64,000 nucleotides of DNA from Imbricaverruca yamaguchii (taxonomy: Eukaryota; Arthropoda; Thecostraca; Neoverrucidae), in NCBI GenBank assembly GCA_034440575.1, contig JAOTOL010001551.1, positions 761,501 to 825,500 on the forward strand. The letters are read 5' to 3'. Both the position numbers and the translations under genes were made by a program. The notes under the pieces were generated by a model, which was given only the letters and a program-made list of their open reading frames with translations, was not told the DNA's origin and did not search any database. Of this stretch, positions 45,101-57,044 are shown in pieces. Each line of letters begins with the position of its first letter. Position 1 is the stretch's first letter.

Positions 45101-46489
45101 AGCCACTTAGGGCATCTAAACCTGGCTCTACAAAATTATCCATTGGAAATGAACACTTTCTGACCTTTACACAGTATACCTCACATCTTTGACATACAAT
45201 TGAATGTTTGAATGTAACAATAAATATCCCCAATGAATTTCACCAAGAATTATCCTGAACTGATCACAACTTCCTTGAAAAACTTGGTATCAGCATCCAA
45301 TTCTTCTCACTGGCACATGTAACAAAAAAAGGAAAAATCCATCATGTTAGGCTCACTGCTCTAAAATTGTCCTTATTTGTAAGTACCATATTTAATATCC
45401 AATTTCCCCTTGTACATGTTATCATTTTAAACAAGTAAAAAACAATCTGCAAAACAAGCAAGTAAATTCCTTCCTGAATTGGTTGCATGCCACATGAGCA
45501 ATGCAGTAGATGTATCCCTAGGCCAAAATAATCAACCAAACTCATCTATAGCAAATATATCTAATTTCTCCAATAACATATCCCATAGATATCAATGTTT
45601 TACACATTTTCAACACAATGCCCAGCTACCTCTTCAGTTCTTTGCAAGGCCCTGTAGCATCAATTACTTGCTGACACCCTCAGAATAATCAACATCAACA
45701 TGTTTTCATGTCCCCAATATATAACTCTTCTTACTACTAGCTCATTCATCTCATGTTACATCTCATGTTCACCCAAGGCCTGAAGCCTATTCTGCAGGTT
45801 CATTAGGCTTCTCCATTCACAACACTGGCATGCTACTTTTACATCATTATTACCATTTGGATTTTGAAGCATATTGACCAAGAAAGGTTTCCTAGAGCCA
45901 ATAACAGAGCAAGGGACTATCTGCTCATGGCCATGTTGTTGTTATTGGAGTTTAGAGACACATCAACTATGTCAGTCAGGTAGCACCTATAACATTGTCA
46001 GTGCTCAGAGTCATGATTCAGTTGTGTCACCCTCCACTCTCTGCTGCTATCCTGATACTTGCTACCACTTCTTATTCTTACCACTTCTTGACATTCATAT
46101 TCTTACCTGCTGCACCTGCACTAACATTACCTACCATGGATCCCACTATTAGTTACTTAAAACACCTGCCCCATCTCTCTGATCACTGCATCTACTGTTT
46201 CCTCAGACTAACCACAACCACAACTACCCACATATACTAGCTGCAGCTAGCTCCCTCCATTTCATAGCTGTTTTGATTTGGAATTTCCTCACATTCTGCT
46301 TTACCTTGTACTTGAACATGTATGACATGCATGAAACTCCTGAAAATGGCCAAGATCACTGCAATTACAAATCCAAGTTATTTTGCAATACAAATAAATT
46401 GGAATTAGAACCCCTTCACTTAAAATATACTGAAACTAAGTAAAATACATTCAACTGCCCAGCAAGGCAGAAGCAACTCCTAGAAGGCA
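42191..46489. other. CpG-poor AT-rich domain with worn D elements
   Basis: No splice-bounded exon recognised over 4 kb. Worn D-type elements are visible at about 43802-43860, 44355-44402, 44498-44545 (flanked by caactkgcctgtartt at 44482-44497 and 44546-44561) and 45935-45990. In these the CpG sites of the consensus are TpG or CpA (ggtgcatcaact, cagcaccc). Confidence 0.6.
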
Positions 46490-47095
46490 CAACTTCAGTA
46501 GCTCAGTTGGTTAGAGCACTGGCCTCCTCTAGTATCCCCTGTACTGGCAACACAGGGTTCTAGTCACTCCACATGCTCGCATTTAGCCCCCAGCTGGGAG
46601 GATCAGTGTAAAATAATTGACAATGTGACCTGGAAATTCACAGTTAATGTAATTGTGCTATTTCATCCTTGTCTTACGTTTTTACGAGTTTGCCAAATGA
46701 TATATGGGCAGTCATCATGCACATGACTGCTAAATACTGTAAAATGCATCTAACTGAAGTGAAAGCCATTCAGCTTTTTAATCCTTAAGTGGCGATCCTT
46801 TATTTTCTTCCAATCTTTCACTATTCCAAAGCAACTTCTTTCTTCATCCACACAGTTAATGGTGAAGTAATTTTAGGACACTGGAGAGGATCAGTTGGCA
46901 GCTGGCCCGAAGGAGGCTGGGGACGAGCTACCAGGTGGCTGTGTTGGTGAACTGACAGCATGTTAAGCTTCTGGTTGAAATTCTGCAGTTGAACTGGAAT
47001 TCACGGATTGGGTGGTTGGGCCAGGGTTCACACAACAAGCTCTGCTTAGCAATAGGACCCTGGTTCATAGAGCCACCCCAACAAGAACTTTGATT
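46490..47095 (+). mobile_element. SINE family E, copy 2, split by hAT MITE
   Basis: Head gtagctcagttggttagagc (tRNA A box) and acacagggttctagtcact (B-box-like), then agctgggaggat, the MITE, and the rest (tcagttggcagctggcccga, gagctaccaggtggctgtg, agagccaccccaacaagaac). It is the counterpart of 1575-1870. Confidence 0.8.
46604..46883. mobile_element. hAT-type MITE H, copy 2
   Basis: 280 bp with the same CAGTG...CACTG ends as 39310-39588, inserted in SINE E. The 8-bp duplication has one mismatch: gggaggat (46596-46603) and gagaggat (46884-46891). Confidence 0.92.
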
Positions 47096-49764
47096 AACTT
47101 TTTTAAAGAAAAAATGTATGAACAACACCCCAAAACCTTGAGAATGCCACACTGCTTTTAGGTAGTTAAACAAAAGCAAGCAATGACACCAGAATTACAC
47201 AAATATAAGAAGATGAATGCATGAAACTGTAAATATAACCAATTAGGTATTTAGCTTACATGGCAAAAATGCCTACCTACTTAAAATCTGTATCTGTAAA
47301 ACCTAGCCCAAGAACGATACCTACAGCACCTGCCTAGATGGGTAACATGATGAAATACCCTCTGTACCAAACCAATGTTTGCTTTGTGCTCTTACAGTTT
47401 TCATAATTAAGTTAGCACATGCATCTATCATAAAATAGATAATGTGCTGTTACTTCCTATGAAAACAATACCACAGGGCACTCATTAGGAGGCATTAAGC
47501 ACAAAATATTATTGACTGTAAGCAATTGAGCAATGACAAAGTACATGCACAAAACAGGATAACCTCACATTTATTCTGACAAGATGTTATTAAGCATGGG
47601 GATGGGCCGGTGAACACTCATGTTTCCAAGCCGCGCACGGTCAAAGTCCATACGAATTCCTCTTTCAGATTCAGTGATAAACAATTATACAAAATGGGAG
47701 AAGAAAAAACTAACTAAAAATAACTGCAGCATCTAAGAGTTCATCCACCATTACAACATTGAAATATTCAAGTAACCAACGTTCCCAGTCCTACAAAGAG
47801 CGGGACACGATGCTCCTCGCCGCATCGCGCCAACTTGTACTTCGCTTTCGCTGCCTTCGACCAGGAGCTAAGTATTCAGCATGAAAATGTTCAAAACTAA
47901 CTTCAAATACATACCTCGAGCGAAATATTCAACAAATTCGCAAGTTAAATGGCTATTCCCACCCGCCTGAGGAGGTTATCGGCCTCACCTTGATCCCGTG
48001 CGGCAATCCTGCCATGCGCAAGAGAACTCCAGAAACCAAAATGGCGGTGTGATCAGCTGGAAGACTTATTTTGGGTTCAGGACTATGAGCCTTGAGGGAC
48101 GCGAATACTAAAATGGAACTAAAATCGGCGCTAAAATGCACAATCAAGGGTGTGCAGTGTCAAAATAATAGCATGTCTGGCGGTGTTCTCGGACAGTAGT
48201 GCGGCCCTGGGGATAGCTGGGCTCAGAACCCAAGCAGGTTCGTAGAAAATATCGAATGGATGTGGTATGAGGCAGGGGCATCGCTGCGGATTTGTTTTCT
48301 ATGTGGGCACAGCTGGGCGTTGAGTCATTGCAACATGACACCAAAGTAGCGAAGGGTAATCCCCTCGCTTCCCGTGCACGACGTTACACCACAAGCATCG
48401 CGAAGCTAGGCATTAGGCCTCAGCTAAGCATGGACATCGTATGGAAAGAATGGATTAAAAAACAACCACCTGTTCTATCCGAAGTTCGAAACGCCGATGA
48501 TAGCGGATCCACAAGCTTAATTTTAAACCGTTTAGGGATTAAAGTTTAGGTGAATATCCGCTATACAAACTTAGCTTCCATTTCGAAAAAAATCGCATTT
48601 CATTGAGTATTTCGATACCATTAGGTCCTTCGGGCCTCGGGACATTATAGAGTTAATGGCACACTACAGTAGTGCAGCCAGCTGGGAAGTTTGGGGCTAT
48701 AGCCATGGCTGGAGATCCGAATGGATCGGGAAAGTCTGAACCCCCACCCCCTGGTTTGTTACCCCGCTGATGCTTGTTTGTCATTTTCCATATTTAATTC
48801 GAGATCTGTTGACCCCCCGCCCCCGCCCAGCCCAGGCTTCGTGAGAGATCTCCAGCTGAAACCTTCAGCCTTTCCCGCCGCCGCGGGAGGGGTATTTTCA
48901 CCTGTCAGTCGTCCCCGGCCCGTGCAGTTACCGGGTTCCTAATGTTGGGACCCTATTCAGATTCTCCAAGTAACGGAAATACCTGATATGCATGACCTAT
49001 ATGCTACCGATCAAGGGCCCCCGCGAGGGGCAGGATCCAGATGGCTGGTTCTCGACCGGTTTGGGGGGAGGGGACAATTTAGAATTTGCTTTCTCCGATT
49101 TGGAAAATCTTCATATCTTCCCAGCTGACATTCGGTGCGTCCATTTACGGCAATATTTTCCATATGATGTTCGCAATTCCGACAAAATATCATTTTAATG
49201 CAGCACTTCGGGAAAACCGGCCTCTTTAGAGAAGCGTGGCAACCGTCGCAGCCTCCACGAAATTCACCAGCGGTCCCTGCCACCAAGGGTGGAGAGCCTT
49301 TCCAAATGATGATGCGCCGGGAAGCTGTCAGTTTTCCATGCCTGCATGAGGGTGTGGCTTTACATGCCTTCGAGGGGGCACTTCCCGTCCCCTGCATGCA
49401 GGTTGTGCCACCCTCCCCCACCAAAGAACCTTTAACATGAACCCTATGTGGTATGCCCTCGCCCCCTCCCTCAGTTGGGCTCTCCCCCACAGCTAAGTCA
49501 GTAATTTACAACCGGGTCAGTCATTGACCCAACTAAAGTATAGAAAGCGGCCATCCTGATGTAGCGCATGAGCTCTGCTGCCGGAGAAATGGTGGGCGCT
49601 GAAAACTGGATGAACGCTTCTTTTTTGCGTGACAATAACCACAAGGCACAAGATCGATTCATTAGTAGTGGTGCGTACCCACGGTGAGCTATTTTTGCTG
49701 CGATGATACAGTACAGACCCGGCAAGTAGAATCCGACAACGCGGTCCTGCGCGAATGTGGTGAT
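47096..49764. other. Intergenic region, no gene recognised
   Basis: AT-rich until about 47600, then mixed. An 85-codon plus frame at 48292-48549 has no family motif I can name. 49010-49080 (gcgaggggcaggatccagatgg) resembles DNA-transposon ends seen elsewhere in the window. Confidence 0.4.
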
Positions 49765-50090
49765 ACTGTGATGCCGTCATACTGTGATACTGTTGCGTTG
49801 TGATCGCTGTGATAATGATGTGATAATGTGATGTGATGCCGTGATACTGCGATTGCTGTGATACTGTGATGATACGATATTGTGACGCTGTGATAATGCA
49901 ATGCTGTGTTACTGTGATGCTGTGATACTGTGATATTGTGATGCTGTGATGTTGTGATGCCGTGACACTGTGGTGTCGTGATACTGTGATTGCTGTGATA
50001 CGGTGATGGTGCGATCCTGTAATGCTTTGATGGTGTGATACTGTGAAGATGTGATGCTGTGATACTGTGATGCCGTGACAACGTGCCGCC
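49765..50090. repeat. Imperfect (TGTGATAC/TGTGATGC)n repeat
   Basis: Dense tgtgatactgtgatgc-type 8-bp modules over about 320 bp with many variants. The His/Ser/Thr frames on the minus strand are artefacts. Confidence 0.93.
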
Positions 50091-50772
50091 GAGTATCAGC
50101 AGACAAATACTCATGCCAAACGTCGTGTATTCCCGGCCAGGCCGTGAGCAGGCCACACCAATTCACTGCTGAAACAGCAATACAACTCTGAAAATACTCT
50201 GCAACTTTCAGCGAACTACACTAAAGAAAACGAACGCTGGGTTGGAATTTCCCAAAGACGAACTGCGCGTGAGAAGCTGTACATTGCTGGACGACAGGTG
50301 CCCTCTAGACAGCAGCCGCGCAGCATGCACCCTCGCGAGCAATAGCCCTGTGACACACCCTGCAGATGACACCCACATACCAAGTCCCCCCCCCCCCCAT
50401 TAACAACAACGACCGCATGAAACCCCACAATCCTCACCGATGAGATTCGCATACTCAGTCAATCACGCCACAGTCATTCGGCAACGAAAGCCAACACGCT
50501 CCCACGTGGGCAGCGTAAGCGCGTGGGCAGCGAAGGAGCGCCACTGAAGGTCTTCAAGTTCATTTTCCTCCTAGGCGATGGGTGTCGGAGCGAGGCCGCG
50601 AACGCCCGGCGGGCAATCCCGACGCAGACACAGTCCCGCACACGCGCACACCCCGCAGCACGCACACGGCCGACCATCGGTGAGCGTTCGCCGGACGCGC
50701 GGCGGCCGCGCCCAGGCTGTAGAACCGCAGCGCGGCCGGCGGCCAGCAGCTGCAGCGGCCGGGTGGGCGGCG
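50091..50772. other. Region downstream of the Myb gene
   Basis: Includes a poly-C run at 50388 and GC-rich sequence up to the stop codon at 50773; probably holds the 3' UTR. Confidence 0.4.
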
Positions 50773-50937
50773 TCAGCGGGCGGGGGCGGCGGCGGCGGCG
50801 GCGGGGGCGGGGGCGGTGTCGCCGCCGGCCGAGGCCGGCCGCCAGCCGCGCTCCGGCTGGGCGCGCATGTGCCGGTACTTGTCGTACAGGTCGACGGTGG
50901 TGCGCGACGGGTGGAACCGGTACACCAGCCGGATCGC
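50773..50937 (-). CDS. Myb exon 5: recognition helix of telobox Myb, C-terminus
   Basis: 165 nt, phase 0, from acceptor ctgacccggcag to TGA (50773-50775). It encodes AIRLVYRFHPSRTTVDLYDK, YRHMRAQPERGWRPASAGGD and an Ala/Pro tail ending APAR. RTTVDLYDKYRHM is the third helix and is equivalent to the telobox VDLKDKWR. Bulky Tyr replaces the usual Trp before Arg, as in TERB1-type domains. The short tail means the Myb domain is C-terminal, as in TRF and TERB1. Confidence 0.82.
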   Translation of the reverse strand, partial: AIRLVYRFHPSRTTVDLYDKYRHMRAQPERGWRPASAGGDTAPAPAAAAAAPAR

Positions 50938-51350
50938 CTGCCGGGTCAGGTCAACCGTCAGCGGGGTCAGGTCAGACGTTGGTGTGGTTAGGTCAGACGT
51001 CAGTGGGGTCAGGTCAAACGTCAATGGGGTCAGGTCAGCCCCCAATTGGGTCAGGTCAGCTGTCAGTGGGTCAGGTCAGCCGTCAGTGGGGTCAGGTCAG
51101 ACGTCAGCGGGGTCAGGTCAGACGTCAGCGGGGTCAGGTCACCCGTCAGTTGGGTCAGGTCAGCCGTCAGTGGGGTCAGGTCAGACGTTGGATGGGTCAG
51201 GTCAGACGGTGGGATCACGCCAGACGTCAGCGGGGTCAGGTTAGCCGTGGACGGAGTTAGGTCAGACGTTAGTTGGTTCAGGTCAGCCGTCAATGGGGTC
51301 AGGTCAGCCGTCAGTTGTGTCACGTGAGCTGTCAGTGGGTCATGCTGTCA
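50938..51350. repeat. 20-bp minisatellite on the Myb exon 5 acceptor
   Basis: About 19 units of gtcaggtcagacgtcagcgg type (20 bp). It begins at the acceptor itself: cctgccgggtcaggtcaaccgtcagcggggtcaggtcagacg, so the pyrimidine tract (ctgacctgaccc on the transcribed strand) is the first unit, with ggcag replacing the equivalent bases of the others. Confidence 0.95.
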
Positions 51351-51689
51351 GGCCACGTGTCACTGAGGTTAGGGCAAATATCAGCGCATGCGATCAGTGG
51401 GTATTTTAGGCTTGGGTCATTCAAAGTAAACTCGACTGTTCACTGCCAAGAGCGGCAGTGGTGCGGCAAACAAAAACACATCCATGGTTTTGAGCCCAGG
51501 CACCTGATTGCAAGCCTGTCCGTTTCTAACAATCAGAGGAACCGTAGAACAAGCATAATTGTTTTCAAGTCCAGAGCCACATTGCATTGAAAACCAAATG
51601 AATTGTTTTTCAACATAGGACTTAGTCAATTCTTGCAAAATTGGGAATCGGCATGACTTTCGGGAATCCTTCATCACACATCAAGAGAC

Positions 51690-52020
51690 CCGAAACATTG
51701 CTAAGCTCTTCCAATAGTCAAATCGATCCGAAACATTGCTACGCTCGTCCATAGTCCAGGTGACCCGAAACATTGCTACGCTCGTCCATAGTCCAGGTGA
51801 ACCGAAACATTGCTACGCTCGTCCATAGTCCAGGTGAACCGAAACATTGCTACGCTCGTCCATAGTCCAACCGACCCGAAACATTGCTACGCTCGTCAAA
51901 TGGTCCAATCGACCCGAAACATTGCCACGCTCGTCCATAGTCTAAGCGACCCGAAACATTGCTACGCTCGTCCAATGGTCCAAGCGACCCGAAACATTGC
52001 CACGCTGGTCCACAGCCCAG
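51690..52020. repeat. 37-bp minisatellite
   Basis: About nine units of cgaaacattgctacgctcgt + ccatagtccaggtgacc. It lies in the last intron of the Myb gene and does not touch a recognised exon. Confidence 0.93.
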
Positions 52021-52719
52021 GCGAGTGCGAGGGATGCTCAGCCAGGCCGAGGTGACCGCCACCACCGGAATAAGGCCTGCAAGTGTACCGCCGCCGCGAT
52101 CCGACTCGTTTCCTTCAGTGGTGATCATCTACAGCTAAACACCCAGCACGTGCGACCTGATGCGAAGCATAGTTCCCACGAGATTCTCGCGGCAGGCCGC
52201 TGGGCCCGTTCTCAGTTCGCTTTTGGTCGCAGGGAGACAACACTTCCGAGAGAGTCCGTTTGAGCTTAGCGCGCCACGGATCAATAGCTCTCCCGACTGG
52301 CTGCATATGGCCAATAAGCTCGCGCAAAGGCCGACCGCGGCGGACTTGCTACGTGACCTCAGACGTGCCTGCAAACGAGGTCGACCAGTCACTGGCGGTC
52401 CGGCACGTTTGGGAACTGAAACATGCTCGTTGTGCTGGAGCTTCGACTTCGCGCCATTATTCCGCGGCATCCTCCGTGCTGTCGCCGGAAGCTACAAAGC
52501 CGGCGTTTAAAAAATCAGGGGGTTGGTCCAGGCTGGTGGTGCACAGTGCGTCGCATGATTCCGATCGTGGCCAAAATTTGGCTGCACTGCATGCAAAATT
52601 ACGCAAACTGGGAGAGAGCGGGTCGCGGCCGCGAAATGTGGTGTACGTCCACAACGCCTTGCACACAGCATTCTCCAGCCAGGGCCATGCAGCTCGCCTC
52701 ACGCAACTGGAGCAAATTT
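52021..52719. other. Intronic, moderately GC-rich, no exon recognised
   Basis: Overlapping 100-180 codon frames on both strands show no family motif; I do not call them. Confidence 0.4.
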
Positions 52720-53010
52720 ATGGAGAATTCTTTTTAAATTGGAGAATTCTTCCTCCCAGCCTATGGCATTTAAAGCTGCTCTCATGCAGTCAAAGTCTGC
52801 TCTGTTGAAATTAGGAACCATTACCAAATTATCCTTACTGGTTCCCACTCAAATGTGCCTTGAATCTAACTATGTTATGGTCACTTCTTCCCAGAGTTTC
52901 TCCTACAGTGATGTCTTGAACTAAGTCACTCAAATCCGAAGATAGACAAGGTCCAAGCAAATGAAGTAGCCCTGGCCTGGTGGGTGTTCCCGTATACAAA
53001 CTGGTGTAAG
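52720..53010 (-). pseudogene. LINE endonuclease-domain fragment
   Basis: On the minus strand the frame reads LSSDLSDLVQDITVGETLGR then SDHNIVRFKAHLSGNQ. The SDH.. motif preceded by VGE.LG is the C-terminal end of the apurinic-type endonuclease of CR1/L2-like retrotransposons. A stop follows, then frame-shifted remains of the linker (FNRADFD, ALNAIGWEEEF-like). It is decayed and not linked to the RT fragment at 4385. Confidence 0.75.
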
Positions 53011-55375
53011 AACAGGGACTAGCTACGGCTTCATGACGGGCTTAAATTTCGCAAAATTTACCGTTGAACTGGAATTGATGGATTCGTGTTGGGACGCAAC
53101 AAGCCCGCTTAACAATATATAAATTTTTAGGGTGCACATGGGACCTATGTAATGACGTTATATGCACAGATTATATCTGTGAGACATCTTAGGGGTATAT
53201 TTTGGCGCAATTACAGCCACTGAAGACAAAGAGAGCATGGACCTATTCTGCGTAGCAATTATTCGATTACATATACAGCGCAGAATGCTCGCATAACAAA
53301 CCCTAACTAATAACTATCAATATATGAGTGGCCCATGGACTTCGCTTATGACATCATTATGACGTTACCATGCATGACCGGACACTGATCTTTTAAACCA
53401 AGGTACCCTTGGCACTCCTGTAGGTGTTTGCACAATTTGAGCTGTCTACATCAACTGGTTACTGAGATTTTTGGCTGAAGAAAATAAGAGGAGCGGAATA
53501 CTCCCTCCACCCTGTCAGATATGACCTCTGACAATTCTGAGTTAAGTAATCTTCAAAACACACGGACAGACTTCAAAGGCCTCTCCATATGCTTCAAATT
53601 TGAAGCTCTTTGAACTGGGACAAAAATCATTACTGCAACTACCATAATCCACAATTATTTCTTACCATATTTTTACCTAGAGTTGATCCCGTTGCAACGG
53701 GAGTGGGCATTCATGTTCAACATGCAGTTCAATTCAGCATGACTCTTGACGTTGACCATGTTACTCCACACCGTTGGCAGTCTCATTTCCCGCCACTTTA
53801 ATTCAGCTATCAAAACGCATCCTTCCAAGTTACTCACACATTCCGCAAGCAACAACTGAAACGCATAGGCTTCGAGTCAGACCGACACTAACGTTTCGTT
53901 AGGACAACATCTCTGTACTCCCAAATCATAAACGTACAATAAGTTTTCGCTTGACGAAGGAAACCTTCGCACTCACAGAGAGACACGAAATTGACTTCTT
54001 CTTGGGGTGAAATCAGCTCTCTGCGGATCCCATTTCGACCGCAACTATTGATAAAAACACTGCCAAGAAAGGCTAAATACATCTTATTTCATGTTTTTCC
54101 AAAGATTGAGATATCTTGTATCAACTGTTACACAAAAAAAGACATCTTGGATGAAAACAAACCAAAAATTAACTGATATCGGATGACATTTGCTTATAAA
54201 AATAAAATGTGTTCGTCCAAAATATTTTGCTTTCCTTGACATGTTGTGGTACGAATTGGCCTCCATATAAACGAAAATATATTTCCCTTTTTAGTTAATT
54301 TATATTTTGCTTCAGGGGGCATGACGTCTTTCCAGTAATAGTGTTTGTCAACAAGGGAAAACGACACTTCCCTGTTCAGAAGGATGTTAATTTAGCTGCG
54401 ACACGTCAATACAACTTGTAACGAAGTTGGTTTTGGGCCCCTTTTTTCAATGCATTTGTCTCTTATGTACCCTGGGACCCGAACTCGAGCGGATCCCAGC
54501 ATTTGGTGCGCTGTTTAGACGCGACAGGCGCCGATCGACCGCGGGATGTCGACTTCGTCAGCACACTCCGGCCCAGCTCGGCCGACCGAGACTGTCACTG
54601 ACCCCGCATCACCCAGGCACCACGTGATGCGAGTGTTAGGCTGGGTGCCTCGTTGGAAGCACTCTCGACCAACCGCAGCTAGCCGCATCACTGTGTCATC
54701 GGCCAACAGCATCGCGCTGCGTCCTGTCTGATGAAATAGCCTCGCTCGCGAGCGCGGTAGGCTCAGTCGCGAGACAGTCGGCGAAGGCGGGTGTGCGTGA
54801 GAAACAGAGGTGAGAGACGGAGTTGGATTGCCGAGGCTAGTACGATATAACCTTCTACAAGCTGTGGGCGCTGGAACGTTTGGTGTCTCGGTTGGACGGT
54901 TATCCGTCCATCCGACGGTTGTCCGCCGCATCAAACTTTGGATGCCAAAGTTTGACCAAATCCAAATAAAACTTTTGAAGGAAACGCCTGCTCCATTGAA
55001 GCATGGAGAAGCAATTCGTTTGTCTTGCTAAGCTTCACACAATGCATTGCTTAGGACAAGTAGGCATTCCACGCTTCGTGATTTCGCGAACCTAAGGACA
55101 GGGGCGGATCCGGGAATTCGCATCAATCCGTTTGGCGTGGGAGGAGAGCGGATTGCGATAGTCTCCCTGAAAGGGCGCCCTTTCCGGCCGCAGTGGCGCC
55201 ACCTTTCCACGGCGGCGGGCAGGCGCATGCCCTCTAGTGCCCCCTCTTCTGCATCTGCACCCGCCTAAGGATTCATTGAGCATAAGAATATCAAGAATAA
55301 CAAGAATGAGAAGAATAAGAATATTAACAATCAAACTGCACGAGTGCGAGGTGAAAACCCACCACCGGCTGATAC
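53011..55375. other. Myb gene intron 4, distal part
   Basis: 53045-53125 is a worn SINE E fragment (gttgaactggaattgatgg, cgcaacaagcccgcttaac). 54430-54930 is GC-rich without a recognisable exon. caggggcggatccgggaattcg at 55098 resembles a DNA-transposon end. Confidence 0.45.
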
Positions 55376-55486
55376 CTTGAAGTCTTTGCCGTATCGACGG
55401 ACTCCGGCGAGAAGGTTTTGCACCTCTTCGGGCGTGTAGTCGACCCGGCGGCGTCTCTGCCGGCCGGCACTGCTCACCACCGACCG
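55376..55486 (-). CDS. Myb exon 4: first two helices of telobox Myb
   Basis: 111 nt, phase 0, from acceptor gtgtgacgacag to donor AAG|gtatca. It encodes RSVVSSAGRQRRRRVDYTPE then EVQNLLAGVRRYGKDFK. The basic run RQRRRR before the domain is typical of a nuclear-localisation signal or DNA-backbone contact. TPEEVQNLLAGVRRYGKDF is helix 1 and the turn into helix 2 of a SANT/Myb repeat. The usual first Trp of the Myb core is Tyr. A shorter version from a second acceptor (ccggccggcag, before AGACGCCGCC) is also in phase. Confidence 0.82.
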
Positions 55487-56230
55487 CTGTCGTCACACAC
55501 ACGACAGTCATACAGCCATACGGTCCGCCATACAGTCCACCTTACAGCCATGCGGTCCGCCATACAGTTCACCTTGCAGTCATACGGTCCGCCATACAGT
55601 TCACCTTGCAGCCATACTGCCTGCCACAGCCACATGGATCACCATACAGCTCGTCATACAGCCATATGGTCAATCATACAGTCCACCTTATAGCCATACA
55701 GTCAGCCATACAGTCCAGCTTACAGCCATACAGTCAGCCATACAGTCCAGCTTACAGCCATACAGTCCAGCTTACAGCCATACAGTCAGCCATACAGTCC
55801 AGCTTACAGCCATACAGTCAGCCATACAGTCCAGCTTACAGCCATACAGTCCAGCTTACAGCCATACTGCCTGCCACAGCCACACGGATCACCATGCAGT
55901 CCGTCATACAGCCATATGGTCCGCCATGCAGTCCACCTTACAGCCACGCAGTCAGCCATACAGTCCAGCTTACAGCCATACTGCCTGCCACAGCCACACG
56001 GATCACCATACAGTCCGTCATACAGCCATATGGTCCGCCATATAGCCATACAGCCCCCATACAGCCATGCAGCCCACCATACAGCCATATGGCCCGCCAT
56101 ACAGCCATACGGCACACCGTGCAGCCATATGGCCCGCCATACTGTCCACCGTAGTCACACAGCCCGCCACATCCATACGGTCCGTTATACTGCCAAACAG
56201 CCCACCATACGCGACAGCCCATAATACGCG
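55487..56230. repeat. CATACAGTC-type minisatellite on the exon 4 acceptor
   Basis: Units of 16-32 bp built from cagccatacagtc, cagccatacagtccagctta and higher-order blocks such as ctgcctgccacagccacacggatcacc. The array starts about 15 bp beyond the acceptor. The Tyr/Ser/Pro and Trp/Gly/Cys frames are artefacts. Confidence 0.93.
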
Positions 56231-56261
56231 ACAGCATACAGCCATACGATTCGCCACACGT

Positions 56262-56575
56262 GAGCCATACAGTCACGCCGTGCCAATAAGTACGTGCCCA
56301 CGTGAGCCATACAGTCACGCCGTGCGCCACACGTGAGGTATACAGTCACGCCGTGCGCCACACGTGAGCCATACAGTCACGCCGTGCGCCACACGTGAGG
56401 TATACAGTCACGCCGTGCGCCACACGTGAGGTATACAGTCACGCCGTGCGCCACACGTGAGGTATACAGTCACGCCGTGCGCCACACGTGAGCCATACAG
56501 TCACGCCGTGCGCCACACGTGAGGCATACAGTCACGCCGTGCGCCACACGTGAGGTATACAGTCACGCGGACCGC
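56262..56575. repeat. 31-bp minisatellite
   Basis: About ten near-identical units of cacacgtgaggtatacagtc + acgccgtgcgc, adjoining the CATACAGTC array. Two variant forms (gaggtatac and gagccatac) are interspersed. Confidence 0.95.
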
Positions 56576-57044
56576 CATTTATTACTATCTCTCATAACAA
56601 CGTCATAATTTACCGGTATCTACCAATCCCAAGGCAGCAGTATAGTTCCCTGGTGTCCATTTACTTCATCGCAACAGCAAGATCGCTTGAAAGAAATGAA
56701 ATGCCATTCAAATGATAATCCATCGACATGTTCCTTTTTCAGTCCCTGGTTAAAAAAAAACAAAAAAACAATGACCATGGAAAGCTTTCTCCCAACCCAA
56801 AGCGTTATTTCCTGTCTTCCGGATTTCCTCAAAGCTGTACATTTTCATGAACATTTTGAAATAAAATGCATTCCACCAGATCCAGAAATGGGCGTTTCCG
56901 AGGTCAGAAACGTCGACGAGAAATGTCGTAATATTTGCGGAATGGCACGACCCCCTAAAAAGAGCAAGTGGAGATGCATTTTCATTCAGGCGGGCGGAAA
57001 AGGTGTGACGGCCGAAGCTCTCCGCTCCTTTAATGGTCACCCGT
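56576..57044. other. Intronic AT-rich spacer
   Basis: No exon recognised; a plus frame at 56687-57115 shows no family motif. Confidence 0.4.

Noticed and set aside
48292..48549. 85-codon plus-strand frame
   Set aside because: Fair amino-acid balance but no recognised family, no clear splice sites and no supporting neighbour; a protein search would decide.
52160..52808. Overlapping plus frames of 104-182 codons
   Set aside because: Antisense frames of similar length exist, no motif is visible, and the right part overlaps the LINE endonuclease relic.
54515..54934. 139-codon minus frame in a Myb-gene intron, considered as an exon
   Set aside because: No acceptor/donor pair in the needed phase, no motif, and a similarly long plus frame overlaps it.
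55606..56154. 182-codon Tyr/Ser/Pro-rich repeat protein on the plus strand
   Set aside because: Translation of the CATACAGTC array; the minus strand is equally open.
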